64,000 bases of DNA from Geobacter sp. FeAm09. GTDB lineage: Bacteria > Desulfobacterota > Desulfuromonadia > Geobacterales > Pseudopelobacteraceae. Below are positions 10,228-17,225 of the stretch, in pieces. Positions within the stretch are counted from its first letter, which is position 1; every line of letters begins with the position of its first letter. The notes below the pieces were generated by a model. That model was not told the origin of the DNA. It made no database searches and worked only from the letters and a program-made list of their open reading frames with translations. Where the stretch lies: NCBI RefSeq assembly GCF_008330225.1, contig NZ_CP042466.1:1560501-1624500 (forward strand). Direction: 5' to 3'. Both the position numbers and the translations under genes were made by a program.

Positions 10228-11331
10228 ATGAGCAAAATGATCGGCATCTTGACTTCCGGGGGCGACAGCCCCGGATTGAACGCGGCGATCCGGGGGGTCG
10301 GCAAGGCGCTCCTGGGACGGTACGGCATGAAGGTGATCGGGTTCCGCGACGGCTTTCGCGGCATGATGGAAAACCGGACCCAATTGCTGGATTCGGCCGC
10401 GCTCTCGGGCATTCTTACCCTGGGCGGCACGATCCTGGGCACGAGCCGTGACAAGCCCTACGCCATGCCGGTTGCCGGCAAGCTGATGGATATGACCGAC
10501 GTTATTGTGGAAAACTACCGCAAGCACCACTTGGATGCGTTGGTTTGCCTGGGCGGCGGCGGCACGCAGAAGAACGCCTATCATCTGATGAAGCAGGGGC
10601 TGAATGTGATTACCCTGCCCAAGACCATCGACAACGACGTGGTCCTGACCGATGTCTCCTTTGGCTACGACACCGCACTCGGCATTGCCACGGAAGCGGT
10701 GGATCGGTTGCACAGTACCGCCCACAGCCACCATCGCATCCTCGTCCTGGAGCTGATGGGCAACAAGGCGGGGTGGCTGGCCTTGGGGGCCGGCATTGCC
10801 GGCGGCGCCGATGTCATCCTGATTCCGGAAATACCCTATGATGTGAAGCAGGTTGCCGCGGCAATCATGCGCCGCAGTCACAGCGGGCAGGGGTTCAGCA
10901 TCGTTGCCGTGGCCGAAGGCGCCGTTTCCCGGGAAGATGCCGCCAAACTGGCCGAAGGGGGCAAGGACAAAAAGAAAAAAGAGCAAAAACAGCAGGCCCA
11001 GGAACGGATTGCCGACAGCAAGCCGGGCAACAGCCTGCAATTGGCCCGGCAACTGGAAGAACTCACCGGCCTGGAATCGCGCCTCACGATTCTGGGCTAC
11101 CTTCAGCGCGGCGGGACGCCTTCGGCTGGCGACCGTCTCTTGGCCACGCGCCTGGGCACGGTCTGCGCCGACCTCATCCATAAAGGCGAATTCGGCGTCA
11201 TGGTGGCGGCGCGGGGCGATGGCGTCAAGCCGGTGCCGCTCAAGGACGTGGTGGGGAAGCGCAAGACCGTGCCGCTGGATCACGACTGGGTTAAGAGCGC
11301 CAGGAGTGTGCATACCTGTTTTGGGGATTAG
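10228..11331 (+). CDS. pfkA: 6-phosphofructokinase (PfkA family, group III-like)
   Basis: The enzyme phosphorylates fructose 6-phosphate in glycolysis. The 367-residue protein has the N-terminal loop [12 protein letters not shown], the catalytic segment PKTIDNDV at 131-138, MGNKAGW, and [10 protein letters not shown] near the C-terminus. The phosphoryl-donor loop reads GGGGT at about 108-112, where classical ATP enzymes have GGDGS. The lysine in PKTIDND is a feature of PPi-type and mixed-type enzymes. Donor specificity (ATP or PPi) therefore cannot be fixed from sequence. A highly charged insert [11 protein letters not shown] is near 247-257. The start has GGAAAGG upstream. It is monocistronic with a terminator at 11430. 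Confidence 0.93.
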   Translation: MSKMIGILTSGGDSPGLNAAIRGVGKALLGRYGMKVIGFRDGFRGMMENRTQLLDSAALSGILTLGGTILGTSRDKPYAMPVAGKLMDMTDVIVENYRKHHLDALVCLGGGGTQKNAYHLMKQGLNVITLPKTIDNDVVLTDVSFGYDTALGIATEAVDRLHSTAHSHHRILVLELMGNKAGWLALGAGIAGGADVILIPEIPYDVKQVAAAIMRRSHSGQGFSIVAVAEGAVSREDAAKLAEGGKDKKKKEQKQQAQERIADSKPGNSLQLARQLEELTGLESRLTILGYLQRGGTPSAGDRLLATRLGTVCADLIHKGEFGVMVAARGDGVKPVPLKDVVGKRKTVPLDHDWVKSARSVHTCFGD

Positions 11332-11700
11332 GACAGGGGAGGGGGAACTCGTCATACGCAAAGACTCACACCGGTTGCAAAGCACCAGGCCGGTATGAGT
11401 TATTTTTGTAGCAAAATGATACAAATTGCGGCGCCCGAGGGGATTTCAGGCGCCGTTTTTCGTTTGATAATAAGGTGATAAGGCTCTTGCTCTGTTTGTG
11501 TTAATTTTATCAACAATTTGAAATTGCGTTGAAATTTGGGCTTGGGTGGGGTAGAAGGAGGCGTGGGTGGAAAAAAGTGACGAGCTGAATTGCCCTTGGT
11601 CAGGTATCCATTCTATATATAATGAAAAATATAGACGCGCCCCCTCTATTCTTTTTGGCCTGTTTCTTGTCCTCTCAGATAAAATAAATGGAAATACTAA
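11332..11700. other. Intergenic stretch marking the switch from GC-rich to AT-rich DNA
   Basis: This stretch holds the pfkA terminator (11430-11464). At 11499-11515 there is an imperfect copy of the TGTTAA-N5-TTAACA dyad (TGTTAA-TTTTA-TCAACA), and then the AT-rich upstream region of the next gene. No gene is visible. Confidence 0.55.
11430..11464 (+). terminator. Rho-independent terminator of pfkA
   Basis: The stem CGGCGCC / GGCGCCG (11430-11436 / 11450-11456) is followed by TTTTCGTT. It lies about 100 bp after the pfkA stop. Confidence 0.75.
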
Positions 11701-12744
11701 ATGAGTTCATGTCTTCATAAAAATAATAAAAGAGCAATACAAGTTACTGATAAATATTTGAGAAATAAAAGATACTCATGCCTATTTCCTGGATGTAATG
11801 AGACAGCGATTCAATCACATGCTATCCAACGTGCTTCGTGTGCTGAAGCTCTAGCCACTAATGGTGTTGTTTACTCTCTGCAACAATCATATAACATGGC
11901 GATTAAGAATAATTCAGCCACTGATCCGCTACATGTCGTAAAAGTTGGTATTAATGACGCTAGTGTGTTCAAGGGTTTCTGCCCTGCCCATGATACGATG
12001 CTCTTCGCACCGGCAGAAGCTCCGCCTATGGGCAAAAATGACGGAATGTATATTTCACTTCATCTGCGCGCACTTGCTTTAGAATACTGTCGAAAAAGAC
12101 GACACGCTGATTTTTTAAGAAAGATGGCTGGATTTATTGTTAATCCAGAAGGACGACAATCATATCTTTCTGTCGCCGATATGCATGATAGATTTTGTAG
12201 TAACTTTATGGCGTTATATTTAGGCAGTACATTTAATATTATTCTTGGCTCCAGTATTGATAGTATTGAATATTTTGTAATAAATTTCTCTCAAAATTTG
12301 TTAGTTTCATGCTGTGGCTGCTTCAATGTTGAGCCAGATGAATTTGAATCAGTAGTCGCTTACAATCTAATTTCCTACTCAGAAGGTTCGTTACTTGTGC
12401 TCACAGTATTTAAGGCCGTTGAGAGGTTTTTGGATGCCTTTCTGGAAAATTATAATCAGCCTCAGAGGATAGAGCAACTAGTCAACGATATTGCCTTTTT
12501 TAGGTGCGAGGAACCACTCATTTCTCCTCGGCTGTGGTTGTCGCTGAATGATGAAGAGAGACTTGCTGTACGACGTTCCCTTCGACATCCTGATTATAGG
12601 GATGAAATTGAGGCCCCAAGAATTATCAAGCTCACAAAAGCCGACTCTGAGCAATTTGCAGTGCCAAAAGTGCTGGCACGAACGCCCCACTACACAGCAA
12701 TAATGAACGATCTGGGAAAACTTGTGTGTCCTAACAAATTGTAA
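11701..12744 (+). CDS. AT-rich accessory gene encoding a Cys/His zinc-binding protein of unknown function
   Basis: The 347-residue product has no match I can name. Its N-terminal third carries spaced ligands C27-x4-C32, S39-H40 and later C93-x2-H96-D97 in FKGFCPAHDTMLF. Together these look like a zinc-stabilised HNH-type or related motif. The rest is mixed helical with no signal peptide or clear membrane helix. Base composition and codon use are far more AT-rich than all neighbours, and the gene ends about 105 bp before the 3' end of tRNA-Leu. Both points suggest horizontal transfer. Proteins of this general appearance occur among uncharacterised defence-island genes, but that is an impression from memory. 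The ribosome-binding site is weak (GGAAATACTAA). Confidence 0.7.
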   Translation: MSSCLHKNNKRAIQVTDKYLRNKRYSCLFPGCNETAIQSHAIQRASCAEALATNGVVYSLQQSYNMAIKNNSATDPLHVVKVGINDASVFKGFCPAHDTMLFAPAEAPPMGKNDGMYISLHLRALALEYCRKRRHADFLRKMAGFIVNPEGRQSYLSVADMHDRFCSNFMALYLGSTFNIILGSSIDSIEYFVINFSQNLLVSCCGCFNVEPDEFESVVAYNLISYSEGSLLVLTVFKAVERFLDAFLENYNQPQRIEQLVNDIAFFRCEEPLISPRLWLSLNDEERLAVRRSLRHPDYRDEIEAPRIIKLTKADSEQFAVPKVLARTPHYTAIMNDLGKLVCPNKL

Positions 12745-12801
12745 ATGGGTAATTCCAGGGACATCATACTTAATTCCAAACTATGATTTGTGTTATTTGC
12801 C

Positions 12802-12838
12802 AAAGAAAAAGGCTTTGCAGGAAAAACCCGCAAAGCCC
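12802..12838 (-). terminator. Rho-independent terminator of tRNA-Leu
   Basis: On the minus strand the stem GGCTTTGC / GCAAAGCC (12811-12837) is followed by TTTTTCTTT (12810-12802), 12 bp after the tRNA. Confidence 0.85.
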
Positions 12839-12849
12839 TTATTTATCTG

Positions 12850-12936
12850 TGGTGCCGGAGGCCGGGGTCGAACCGGCATGGGGTTGCCCCCGCTGGATTT
12901 TGAGTCCAGTGCGTCTACCAATTTCACCACTCCGGC
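12850..12936 (-). tRNA. tRNA-Leu (anticodon CAA)
   Basis: On the minus strand the acceptor GCCGGAG pairs with CTCCGGC. The anticodon stem CTGGA/TCCAG encloses the loop CTCAAAA with anticodon CAA. A long variable arm (GCGGGGGCAACCCCAT) is present, as expected for leucine, and GGTTCGACCCC forms the T-arm. CCA is encoded at 12852-12850. The 3' end faces the AT-rich island. Confidence 0.97.
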
Positions 12937-12946
12937 AGGTCTCGGC

Positions 12947-12975
12947 ACTATACTGTAACCATACGTGCCCGTCAA
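12947..12975 (-). promoter_or_regulatory. sigma-70-type promoter of tRNA-Leu
   Basis: On the minus strand TTGACG (12975-12970), a 17-bp spacer and TATAGT (12952-12947) lie just upstream of the tRNA. Confidence 0.75.
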
Positions 12976-13056
12976 GGGTAAATAGCCTTGTTCCCCGTTG
13001 CCGGGGGGCAGGGGATGGGGGTGTCGAGAAAAACGTAAAAAAGTTTCAAAATAATA

Positions 13057-13085
13057 TTGACAGCGACGGCGTCATCTGGTAGTTA
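13057..13085 (+). promoter_or_regulatory. sigma-70-type promoter of tRNA-Ala
   Basis: TTGACA (13057-13062), a 17-bp spacer and TAGTTA (13080-13085) are placed 18 bp before the tRNA. Confidence 0.75.
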
Positions 13086-13103
13086 ATTACTTCCTTAGTC
13101 AAT

Positions 13104-13179
<76 letters not shown>

Positions 13180-13188
13180 GAAATTCAA

Positions 13189-13218
13189 GGGGTTAGGCGA
13201 TACGCCTAACCCCTTTTT
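13189..13218 (+). terminator. Rho-independent terminator of tRNA-Ala
   Basis: An 11-bp perfect stem GGGGTTAGGCG / CGCCTAACCCC with a 3-nt loop is followed by TTTTT, 9 bp after the tRNA. Confidence 0.9.
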
Positions 13219-13282
13219 CTGTTCCGATTTGGCGCTTTTGCCACCTGGTGACAAAAGCGCCTCCATTCCACGAGGTAGTGCC

Positions 13283-14425
13283 ATGTCCGTATCCGCCGAA
13301 CGTACCGATCTGGCCGGCTATGCCTGCATCAGCGCCAACTCGCGCGGCCGGAAGCATGCCGAGGAGTTTCGCGACGATCGCCCGGCCTTCGAGCGGGACC
13401 GGGACCGTATCATCCACTGCGCCGCCTTCCGGCGCCTGGAGTACAAGACCCAGGTGTTCGTCAACCACGAAGGGGACTATTACCGTACCCGCCTGACCCA
13501 TTCCCTGGAGGTGGCCCAGATCGGCCGCGCCATCGCGCGCCGCCTGCACCTGAACGAGGAATTGACCGAGGCGCTGGCCCTGGCCCACGACCTGGGGCAC
13601 ACCCCTTTCGGGCATACCGGCGAGGAGGTGCTGAATCGCCTCATGGTGGGGCACGGCGGGTTCGAGCACAACCTGCAGTCCTTCCGCACGGTGGACGAGC
13701 TGGAGGAGCGCTACCCGGAATTCAACGGCCTGAACCTGACCTGGGAACTGCGCGAGGGGATCATCAAGCATTCCAGCCCCTACGACGCCCCGTCGGAGAT
13801 CATGGCCGGGTTTCTGCCGGGCGTGGTGCCCTCCCTGGAAGCCCAGATCATCAACTATGCCGACGAGATCGCCTACAACAACCACGATATCGACGACGGC
13901 CTCAAGTCCGGGTACATCACCCTGGAGATGCTGGAGCATATCGAAATCTGGCGTCAGGCCAGCGACGGGATACGCCGGAAGTACCCGGCAATCGACACCA
14001 AACGCCTGATTTTCCAAACCATCAGCACCCTGATCGGCCTGTTGATCGGCGATATCTGCGCCACCGTCGCCGCCAACCTGGAGCGGTACGCCATCGTGTC
14101 GCAGGACGACCTGCGGCGGGTCAACCGGCCCATGGTGCATTTCAGCGAAGCCATTACGCTGCAGAACATGGAGCTGAAGCGCTTCCTCTTCGAACACCTG
14201 TATCGCCATCACAAGGTCGACAAGATGCGGGTCAAGGCGGAGATCTTCATCACCCGGCTGTTCGAGACCTATCTCCGTTTTCCGAACCTGCTGCCCCCCA
14301 AATACCGGGCGCGGTTCGACCGTTTCGGCCTGGAACGGGTGGTCTGCGATTATATTGCCGGCATGACCGACCGGTTTGCGCTGGATGAATACAAGCGGCT
14401 CTTCGAGCCGTACGAGCGGGGCTAA
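13283..14425 (+). CDS. Deoxyguanosinetriphosphate triphosphohydrolase-like protein (HD domain)
   Basis: This 380-residue dGTPase-family protein hydrolyses deoxynucleoside triphosphates to the nucleoside and triphosphate. The family signature RDRDRIIHCAAFRRLEYKTQV precedes the metal-binding residues: a His in RLTHSLEV, the HD pair at H102-D103 in LAHDLGHTPFGHTGE, and a later Asp in NYADEIAYNNHDIDDGL. The start MSVSAERTD at 13283 is chosen because GAGGT lies 6 bp upstream; a longer in-frame start at 13229 falls next to the tRNA-Ala terminator. It is followed 3 bp later by another HD-type nucleotidase, forming a nucleotide-pool pair. Confidence 0.93.
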   Translation: MSVSAERTDLAGYACISANSRGRKHAEEFRDDRPAFERDRDRIIHCAAFRRLEYKTQVFVNHEGDYYRTRLTHSLEVAQIGRAIARRLHLNEELTEALALAHDLGHTPFGHTGEEVLNRLMVGHGGFEHNLQSFRTVDELEERYPEFNGLNLTWELREGIIKHSSPYDAPSEIMAGFLPGVVPSLEAQIINYADEIAYNNHDIDDGLKSGYITLEMLEHIEIWRQASDGIRRKYPAIDTKRLIFQTISTLIGLLIGDICATVAANLERYAIVSQDDLRRVNRPMVHFSEAITLQNMELKRFLFEHLYRHHKVDKMRVKAEIFITRLFETYLRFPNLLPPKYRARFDRFGLERVVCDYIAGMTDRFALDEYKRLFEPYERG

Positions 14426-14428
14426 GAG

Positions 14429-15037
14429 ATGCAGCAGGCAGAGAAGCAGGACGGCACCTACGATTTTTACGCCTTTCTGGCGCGCATGCGCTACATCAGC
14501 CGCTGGGGCCTGATGCGCAATACCGTGCCGGAGAATATCCAGGAGCACAGCCTGGATGTGGCGGTGATCGCCCACGCCCTGGCCATGATCCGCAAGACCT
14601 ATTTCGACGGCAACCTGGACCCGTCACGGGCCGCGTTGTACGGCATCTTCCACGACGCCAGCGAGATCTTCACCGGCGACATGCCCACCCCGGTCAAGCA
14701 CTTCAACCCCAATTTCAAGCGTTCCTTCCACCAGTTGGAGGATCGGGCGCGCCGCAAGCTGTTGGCCATGCTGCCGCCCGAGCTGGCCAGGGAATACGAG
14801 CCGCTCTTCTTTTTCGAGGGGGACGAGGAGTACCGTGCCCTGATCAAGGCGGCCGACAAGATCGCGGCCCTGGTCAAGTGCATCGAAGAGGGAAAATCCG
14901 GCAATGTGGAGTTCCGGCGGGCCGGAGCCGAACATTTTGAGAGTCTTTCCGCCAGCCCGCTCCCCGAGGTGCGCTATTTCCTGGAGAAGTTCCTGCCCGG
15001 TTACCGGCTGTCGCTGGACGAGTTGCGCCTGGGGTAG
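14429..15037 (+). CDS. HD-domain 5'-deoxynucleotidase, YfbR-like
   Basis: This 202-residue protein resembles YfbR, which removes phosphate from deoxyribonucleoside 5'-monophosphates. The metal-binding motif is spread over the N-terminal half: H in IQEHSLDVAVIAHAL, HD in YGIFHDASEIFTGDMPTPVK, and an Asp in AADKIAALVKC. N-terminal FYAFLARMRYISRWGLMRN matches the substrate-binding pattern of the family. The gene begins 3 bp after the dGTPase-like gene, so the two are probably co-transcribed and act on the deoxynucleotide pool. A bidirectional terminator follows. Confidence 0.9.
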   Translation: MQQAEKQDGTYDFYAFLARMRYISRWGLMRNTVPENIQEHSLDVAVIAHALAMIRKTYFDGNLDPSRAALYGIFHDASEIFTGDMPTPVKHFNPNFKRSFHQLEDRARRKLLAMLPPELAREYEPLFFFEGDEEYRALIKAADKIAALVKCIEEGKSGNVEFRRAGAEHFESLSASPLPEVRYFLEKFLPGYRLSLDELRLG

Positions 15038-15105
15038 CGACCGGCGTGCCGCAATGTTTCCCCTCCCCGGCTTTTCTCCGCAAGGGGGGAGAGGGCGATA
15101 TCCAT

Positions 15106-15145
15106 AAAAAACGCGCCCGGCAGACCTGCCGGACGCGTTTTTTTT
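15106..15145. terminator. Bidirectional rho-independent terminator
   Basis: An imperfect stem (AACGCGCCCGGCAG / TGCCGGACGCGTT) has A residues on its left flank and eight T residues on its right. It separates the yfbR-like gene from the convergent cytochrome gene. Confidence 0.85.
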
Positions 15146-15171
15146 GTCGAACTCAATGAGCTTGCTGCGGA

Positions 15172-15618
15172 TCAGCGGGTGGCTGAACCCTTCATGGTGG
15201 CCATAAGGCCCTGGAGCAACGCCTTTCGGGTGGCGTCATCCATCCGGGCATGGGGATGGGCGATGCGGTACTGGAAGGGGGGCATGTCCCCCGACTCCAC
15301 CTCCCTGGTCACCCTGTCGGGTTTCTCGCCCTTGGCCGCACCCCCCTGCCACTGGGAAAAGTTCAGGTGTTCCCGCGCTTCCGCAACATCGCGGTAGACC
15401 AGCCAGGAGGCCGGGGCGATCCGCGAATACCAGGGCCACACGGTTTCGTTGCTGTGGCAATCGAAGCAGGCCTGCTTTACGAGGTCGCGCGTGGCGGGGC
15501 TGTCCCAGGCAGGTTCGCGCACCACCGGCGGATTCGTGTGGTCTTTCCCGTAAGGGACCAATTGGCTGGCCGCGGCCAGGATGATGATCATGGCCAGCGA
15601 TTTGCGGACGATGCTCAT
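15172..15618 (-). CDS. Small c-type cytochrome with haem-binding domain
   Basis: The 148-residue protein has an N-terminal signal-like hydrophobic segment (residues about 8-20) and one CxxCH haem attachment site in QACFDCHSNETVWPWYS. The following pattern (WYSRIAPASWLV, then ARREHLNFSQW-like, then ESGDMPPFQYR) is that of the haem-binding domain family found in periplasmic cytochromes of Geobacter and Bacteroidota. It probably acts in the periplasm as an electron carrier or haem-dependent sensor. It is 53 bp downstream of the thiouridylase-like gene on the same strand. No other ligand or redox partner can be named. Confidence 0.85.
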   Translation of the reverse strand: MSIVRKSLAMIIILAAASQLVPYGKDHTNPPVVREPAWDSPATRDLVKQACFDCHSNETVWPWYSRIAPASWLVYRDVAEAREHLNFSQWQGGAAKGEKPDRVTREVESGDMPPFQYRIAHPHARMDDATRKALLQGLMATMKGSATR

Positions 15619-15670
15619 GGCTATGCTCCTTTCCGGTGCAGGATCGCCCGGCGGGTGCAGCGGCCCGGAA

Positions 15671-16678
15671 TCAGGCGATCAGGTACGGGGTGACGGCCCC
15701 CTCGTTCATGTCGTTTGCGACGGTGATGATCTCTTCGCTCCCGCTGCAGCGGACCTTGATCCGGCAGGCGGCCGCCTGCTCGGCTTTGGTGTAGCGCAGC
15801 AGGATGCGCGCCGCCAGCTCGATGCCGGCCGGGTCCTGGGCACCGACGATGACCCCTGCCGGTGTGTTGCCGTCCATCCAGGTAAGGGCCGTCTCGCCCG
15901 CCTGCATGACGTTTTCCAGCAGGTTGTTATCCGCTTCGTTGCGGCCGATGATGACCTTGGTGCGCGCCCCGATGCGGAAGTGGCGGCCGATCTTGAGCAG
16001 GCGGCAATCCCGCAGGTTGAGCTCGTCGCTGTGGTCGAAGACGTCCCGGACCTTGGGGACGAAGGAAAGCTCGGTCAAAAGACAGCCGCCGGCGGGGCAG
16101 GGGTAGTTTTTCACGTCCATCTCGTCGGCCAGTTCGATCTGATCCTTGCGGGAACGCCCCTTGATGGCGAGGAGCTTTTCCCGGTCAATCCACCCCTCGC
16201 GCTCGGGGAGGGTCGGAGCGAAGAACTGGGCCGACAACGGCCGCAGCAGCAGGTCTTCCAGGCCGCTCTCCCGTTCGATCACCCGCATGGCGTCGCGGCG
16301 CTGGCTCATGGGGCGCTGCCCGAGCACTTCGCCGGTGATGACGAAGTCGGCGCCGCTCTCGGCCATATATTCCTTTGCCTTGCGCAGCAGGTAGATGCGG
16401 CAGTCGATGCAGGGATTGATCCCCTTGCCGTATCCGTGGCGCGGGTTGCGCACTACCTCCAGGTAGTCGAGCCCCTTGTTCATTACCTTGATGGGGATCT
16501 GGAACTCCTCGGCCACGCGGACCGCCTCGGATTTGCAGCCGGCGTTCTTGCCGGTGCAGGTGCAGAAGGGAGAGGTGAAGTTGAGGGCCTCGACGTCGAT
16601 GCCCAGGTCGAGCATCAGTTTGACGGCCAGGGTGGAATCGAGCCCCCCGGAGAGGAGGGCCAGTGCTTTGCGTTTCAT
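15671..16678 (-). CDS. PP-loop ATPase of the tRNA-thiouridylase type, with C-terminal DUF814-like domain
   Basis: This 335-residue protein starts MKRKALALLSGGLDSTLA, with the PP-loop SGGLDS at 10-15 that adenylates a tRNA uridine in ThiI/MnmA-type enzymes. Cysteine motifs CTCTGKNAGC (near 40-50), NPCIDCR and CPAGGCLLTE (about 195-204) may carry sulfur or bind a metal. The C-terminal third (IIGRNEADNNLLENVMQAGETAL) resembles DUF814 found in RNA-binding NFACT proteins. Annotation in related genomes is usually 'thiouridylase-like'; the exact modified nucleoside is unknown to me. A perfect AGGAG precedes the ATG at 16678. Confidence 0.8.
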   Translation of the reverse strand: MKRKALALLSGGLDSTLAVKLMLDLGIDVEALNFTSPFCTCTGKNAGCKSEAVRVAEEFQIPIKVMNKGLDYLEVVRNPRHGYGKGINPCIDCRIYLLRKAKEYMAESGADFVITGEVLGQRPMSQRRDAMRVIERESGLEDLLLRPLSAQFFAPTLPEREGWIDREKLLAIKGRSRKDQIELADEMDVKNYPCPAGGCLLTELSFVPKVRDVFDHSDELNLRDCRLLKIGRHFRIGARTKVIIGRNEADNNLLENVMQAGETALTWMDGNTPAGVIVGAQDPAGIELAARILLRYTKAEQAAACRIKVRCSGSEEIITVANDMNEGAVTPYLIA

Positions 16679-16892
16679 CGTGAACTCCTGGGGCTCCATG
16701 ATACGGCCTATCGTGAGCGGAAGGCGCCGTATTACGGGACCGGTGATGTTGGCTTGGATAAACTGCCGGCAGGCAATGGTGTTTTTATAACCCTTCAATT
16801 TACCCTGTCACAATTTGAATTTCAAGCATAAAGCAAATATAATCTTTTAGTGCTGTGTTCATGCCGCGGTCAGGGATGGAAACTACCGTTTC

Positions 16893-17045
16893 ATGCCGGA
16901 AAATGTGGTTACCTCCACCGCTAGCTGCAATGATTGGGTCGTTTATCTCATACAGCCGGGAACGTTGTGCGAAGGGACCATCGGGTGGATGGTGGACCAT
17001 GAGGTGGTATGGCGATGGCGGTCGTTGCGACCAGACGGAGAGTAA
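16893..17045 (+). CDS. Possible small ORF or gene remnant, 50 residues
   Basis: The frame reads MPENVVTSTASCNDWVV and ends RSLRPDGE. It looks more like a protein than the other frames here, but no ribosome-binding site is evident and the frame is open upstream without a start. It stops one base before the end of the first dyad's left flank. No family is recognised. Confidence 0.2.
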   Translation: MPENVVTSTASCNDWVVYLIQPGTLCEGTIGWMVDHEVVWRWRSLRPDGE

Positions 17046-17068
17046 GAGTGTTAATTTTTTTAACACTC
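17046..17068. repeat. Palindromic dyad 1 (TGTTAA-TTTTT-TTAACA)
   Basis: A perfect 9-bp arm GAGTGTTAA and its complement TTAACACTC flank five T residues. It is the first of three such dyads here, and three more lie at 56.6-56.8 kb. Confidence 0.7.
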
Positions 17069-17101
17069 TTAAAAATGTGTTGTTGTTGCAGGTAGTTGTG
17101 T

Positions 17102-17122
17102 AGTGTTAATTTTTTTAACACT
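17102..17122. repeat. Palindromic dyad 2 (TGTTAA-TTTTT-TTAACA)
   Basis: Arms AGTGTTAA / TTAACACT flank five T residues. Its centre is 55 bp from dyad 1. Confidence 0.7.
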
Positions 17123-17164
17123 TTTGAATTTGTTTAATAATATCAAATTATTATGGCTGTCATC

Positions 17165-17189
17165 AAAATGTTAATTTTATTAACATTTT
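17165..17189. repeat. Palindromic dyad 3 (TGTTAA-TTTTA-TTAACA)
   Basis: A perfect 10-bp arm AAAATGTTAA and its complement flank TTTTA. Its centre is 65 bp from dyad 2 and it is 36 bp from the end of the NtrC-type gene. It might also serve as that gene's terminator, but the outer flanks are not conserved as terminator U-tracts in the other copies. Confidence 0.7.
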
Positions 17190-17225
17190 GGGTAAGCCCA
17201 GAGGGCCATGGCGGGAACAACATCT

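Larger units (their letters stand above)
16679..17225. other. 547-bp intergenic region with an array of three TGTTAA dyads
   Basis: The right part (17046-17189) is AT-rich and contains three palindromes listed separately. The left part holds a 50-codon frame at 16893-17045 (plus strand, MPENVVTSTASC...). Its residue composition looks protein-like and is open for another 14 codons upstream without a start codon. I treat it as an unproven small ORF or a gene remnant. The flanking genes are the thiouridylase start (left) and the end of an NtrC-type regulator (right). Confidence 0.5.

Noticed and set aside
11332-12849. Direct repeat of the tRNA-Leu 3' end at the left edge of the AT-rich island (attL/attR pair)
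   Set aside because: I searched the region 11330-11500 by eye for the tRNA 3' segment and found no copy, and there is no integrase gene.
16800-17066. Minus-strand frame of 88 codons in the thiouridylase upstream gap
   Set aside because: Its start lies inside a palindrome, the composition is not protein-like, and it conflicts with the better-looking but still unproven plus-strand frame at 16893-17045.
17165-17189. Dyad 3 as simply the terminator of the NtrC-type gene
   Set aside because: The same palindrome design recurs five more times at positions that do not all follow a gene end, and flanking U-tracts are not consistent. I therefore keep it as a binding-site candidate, though a double role is possible.
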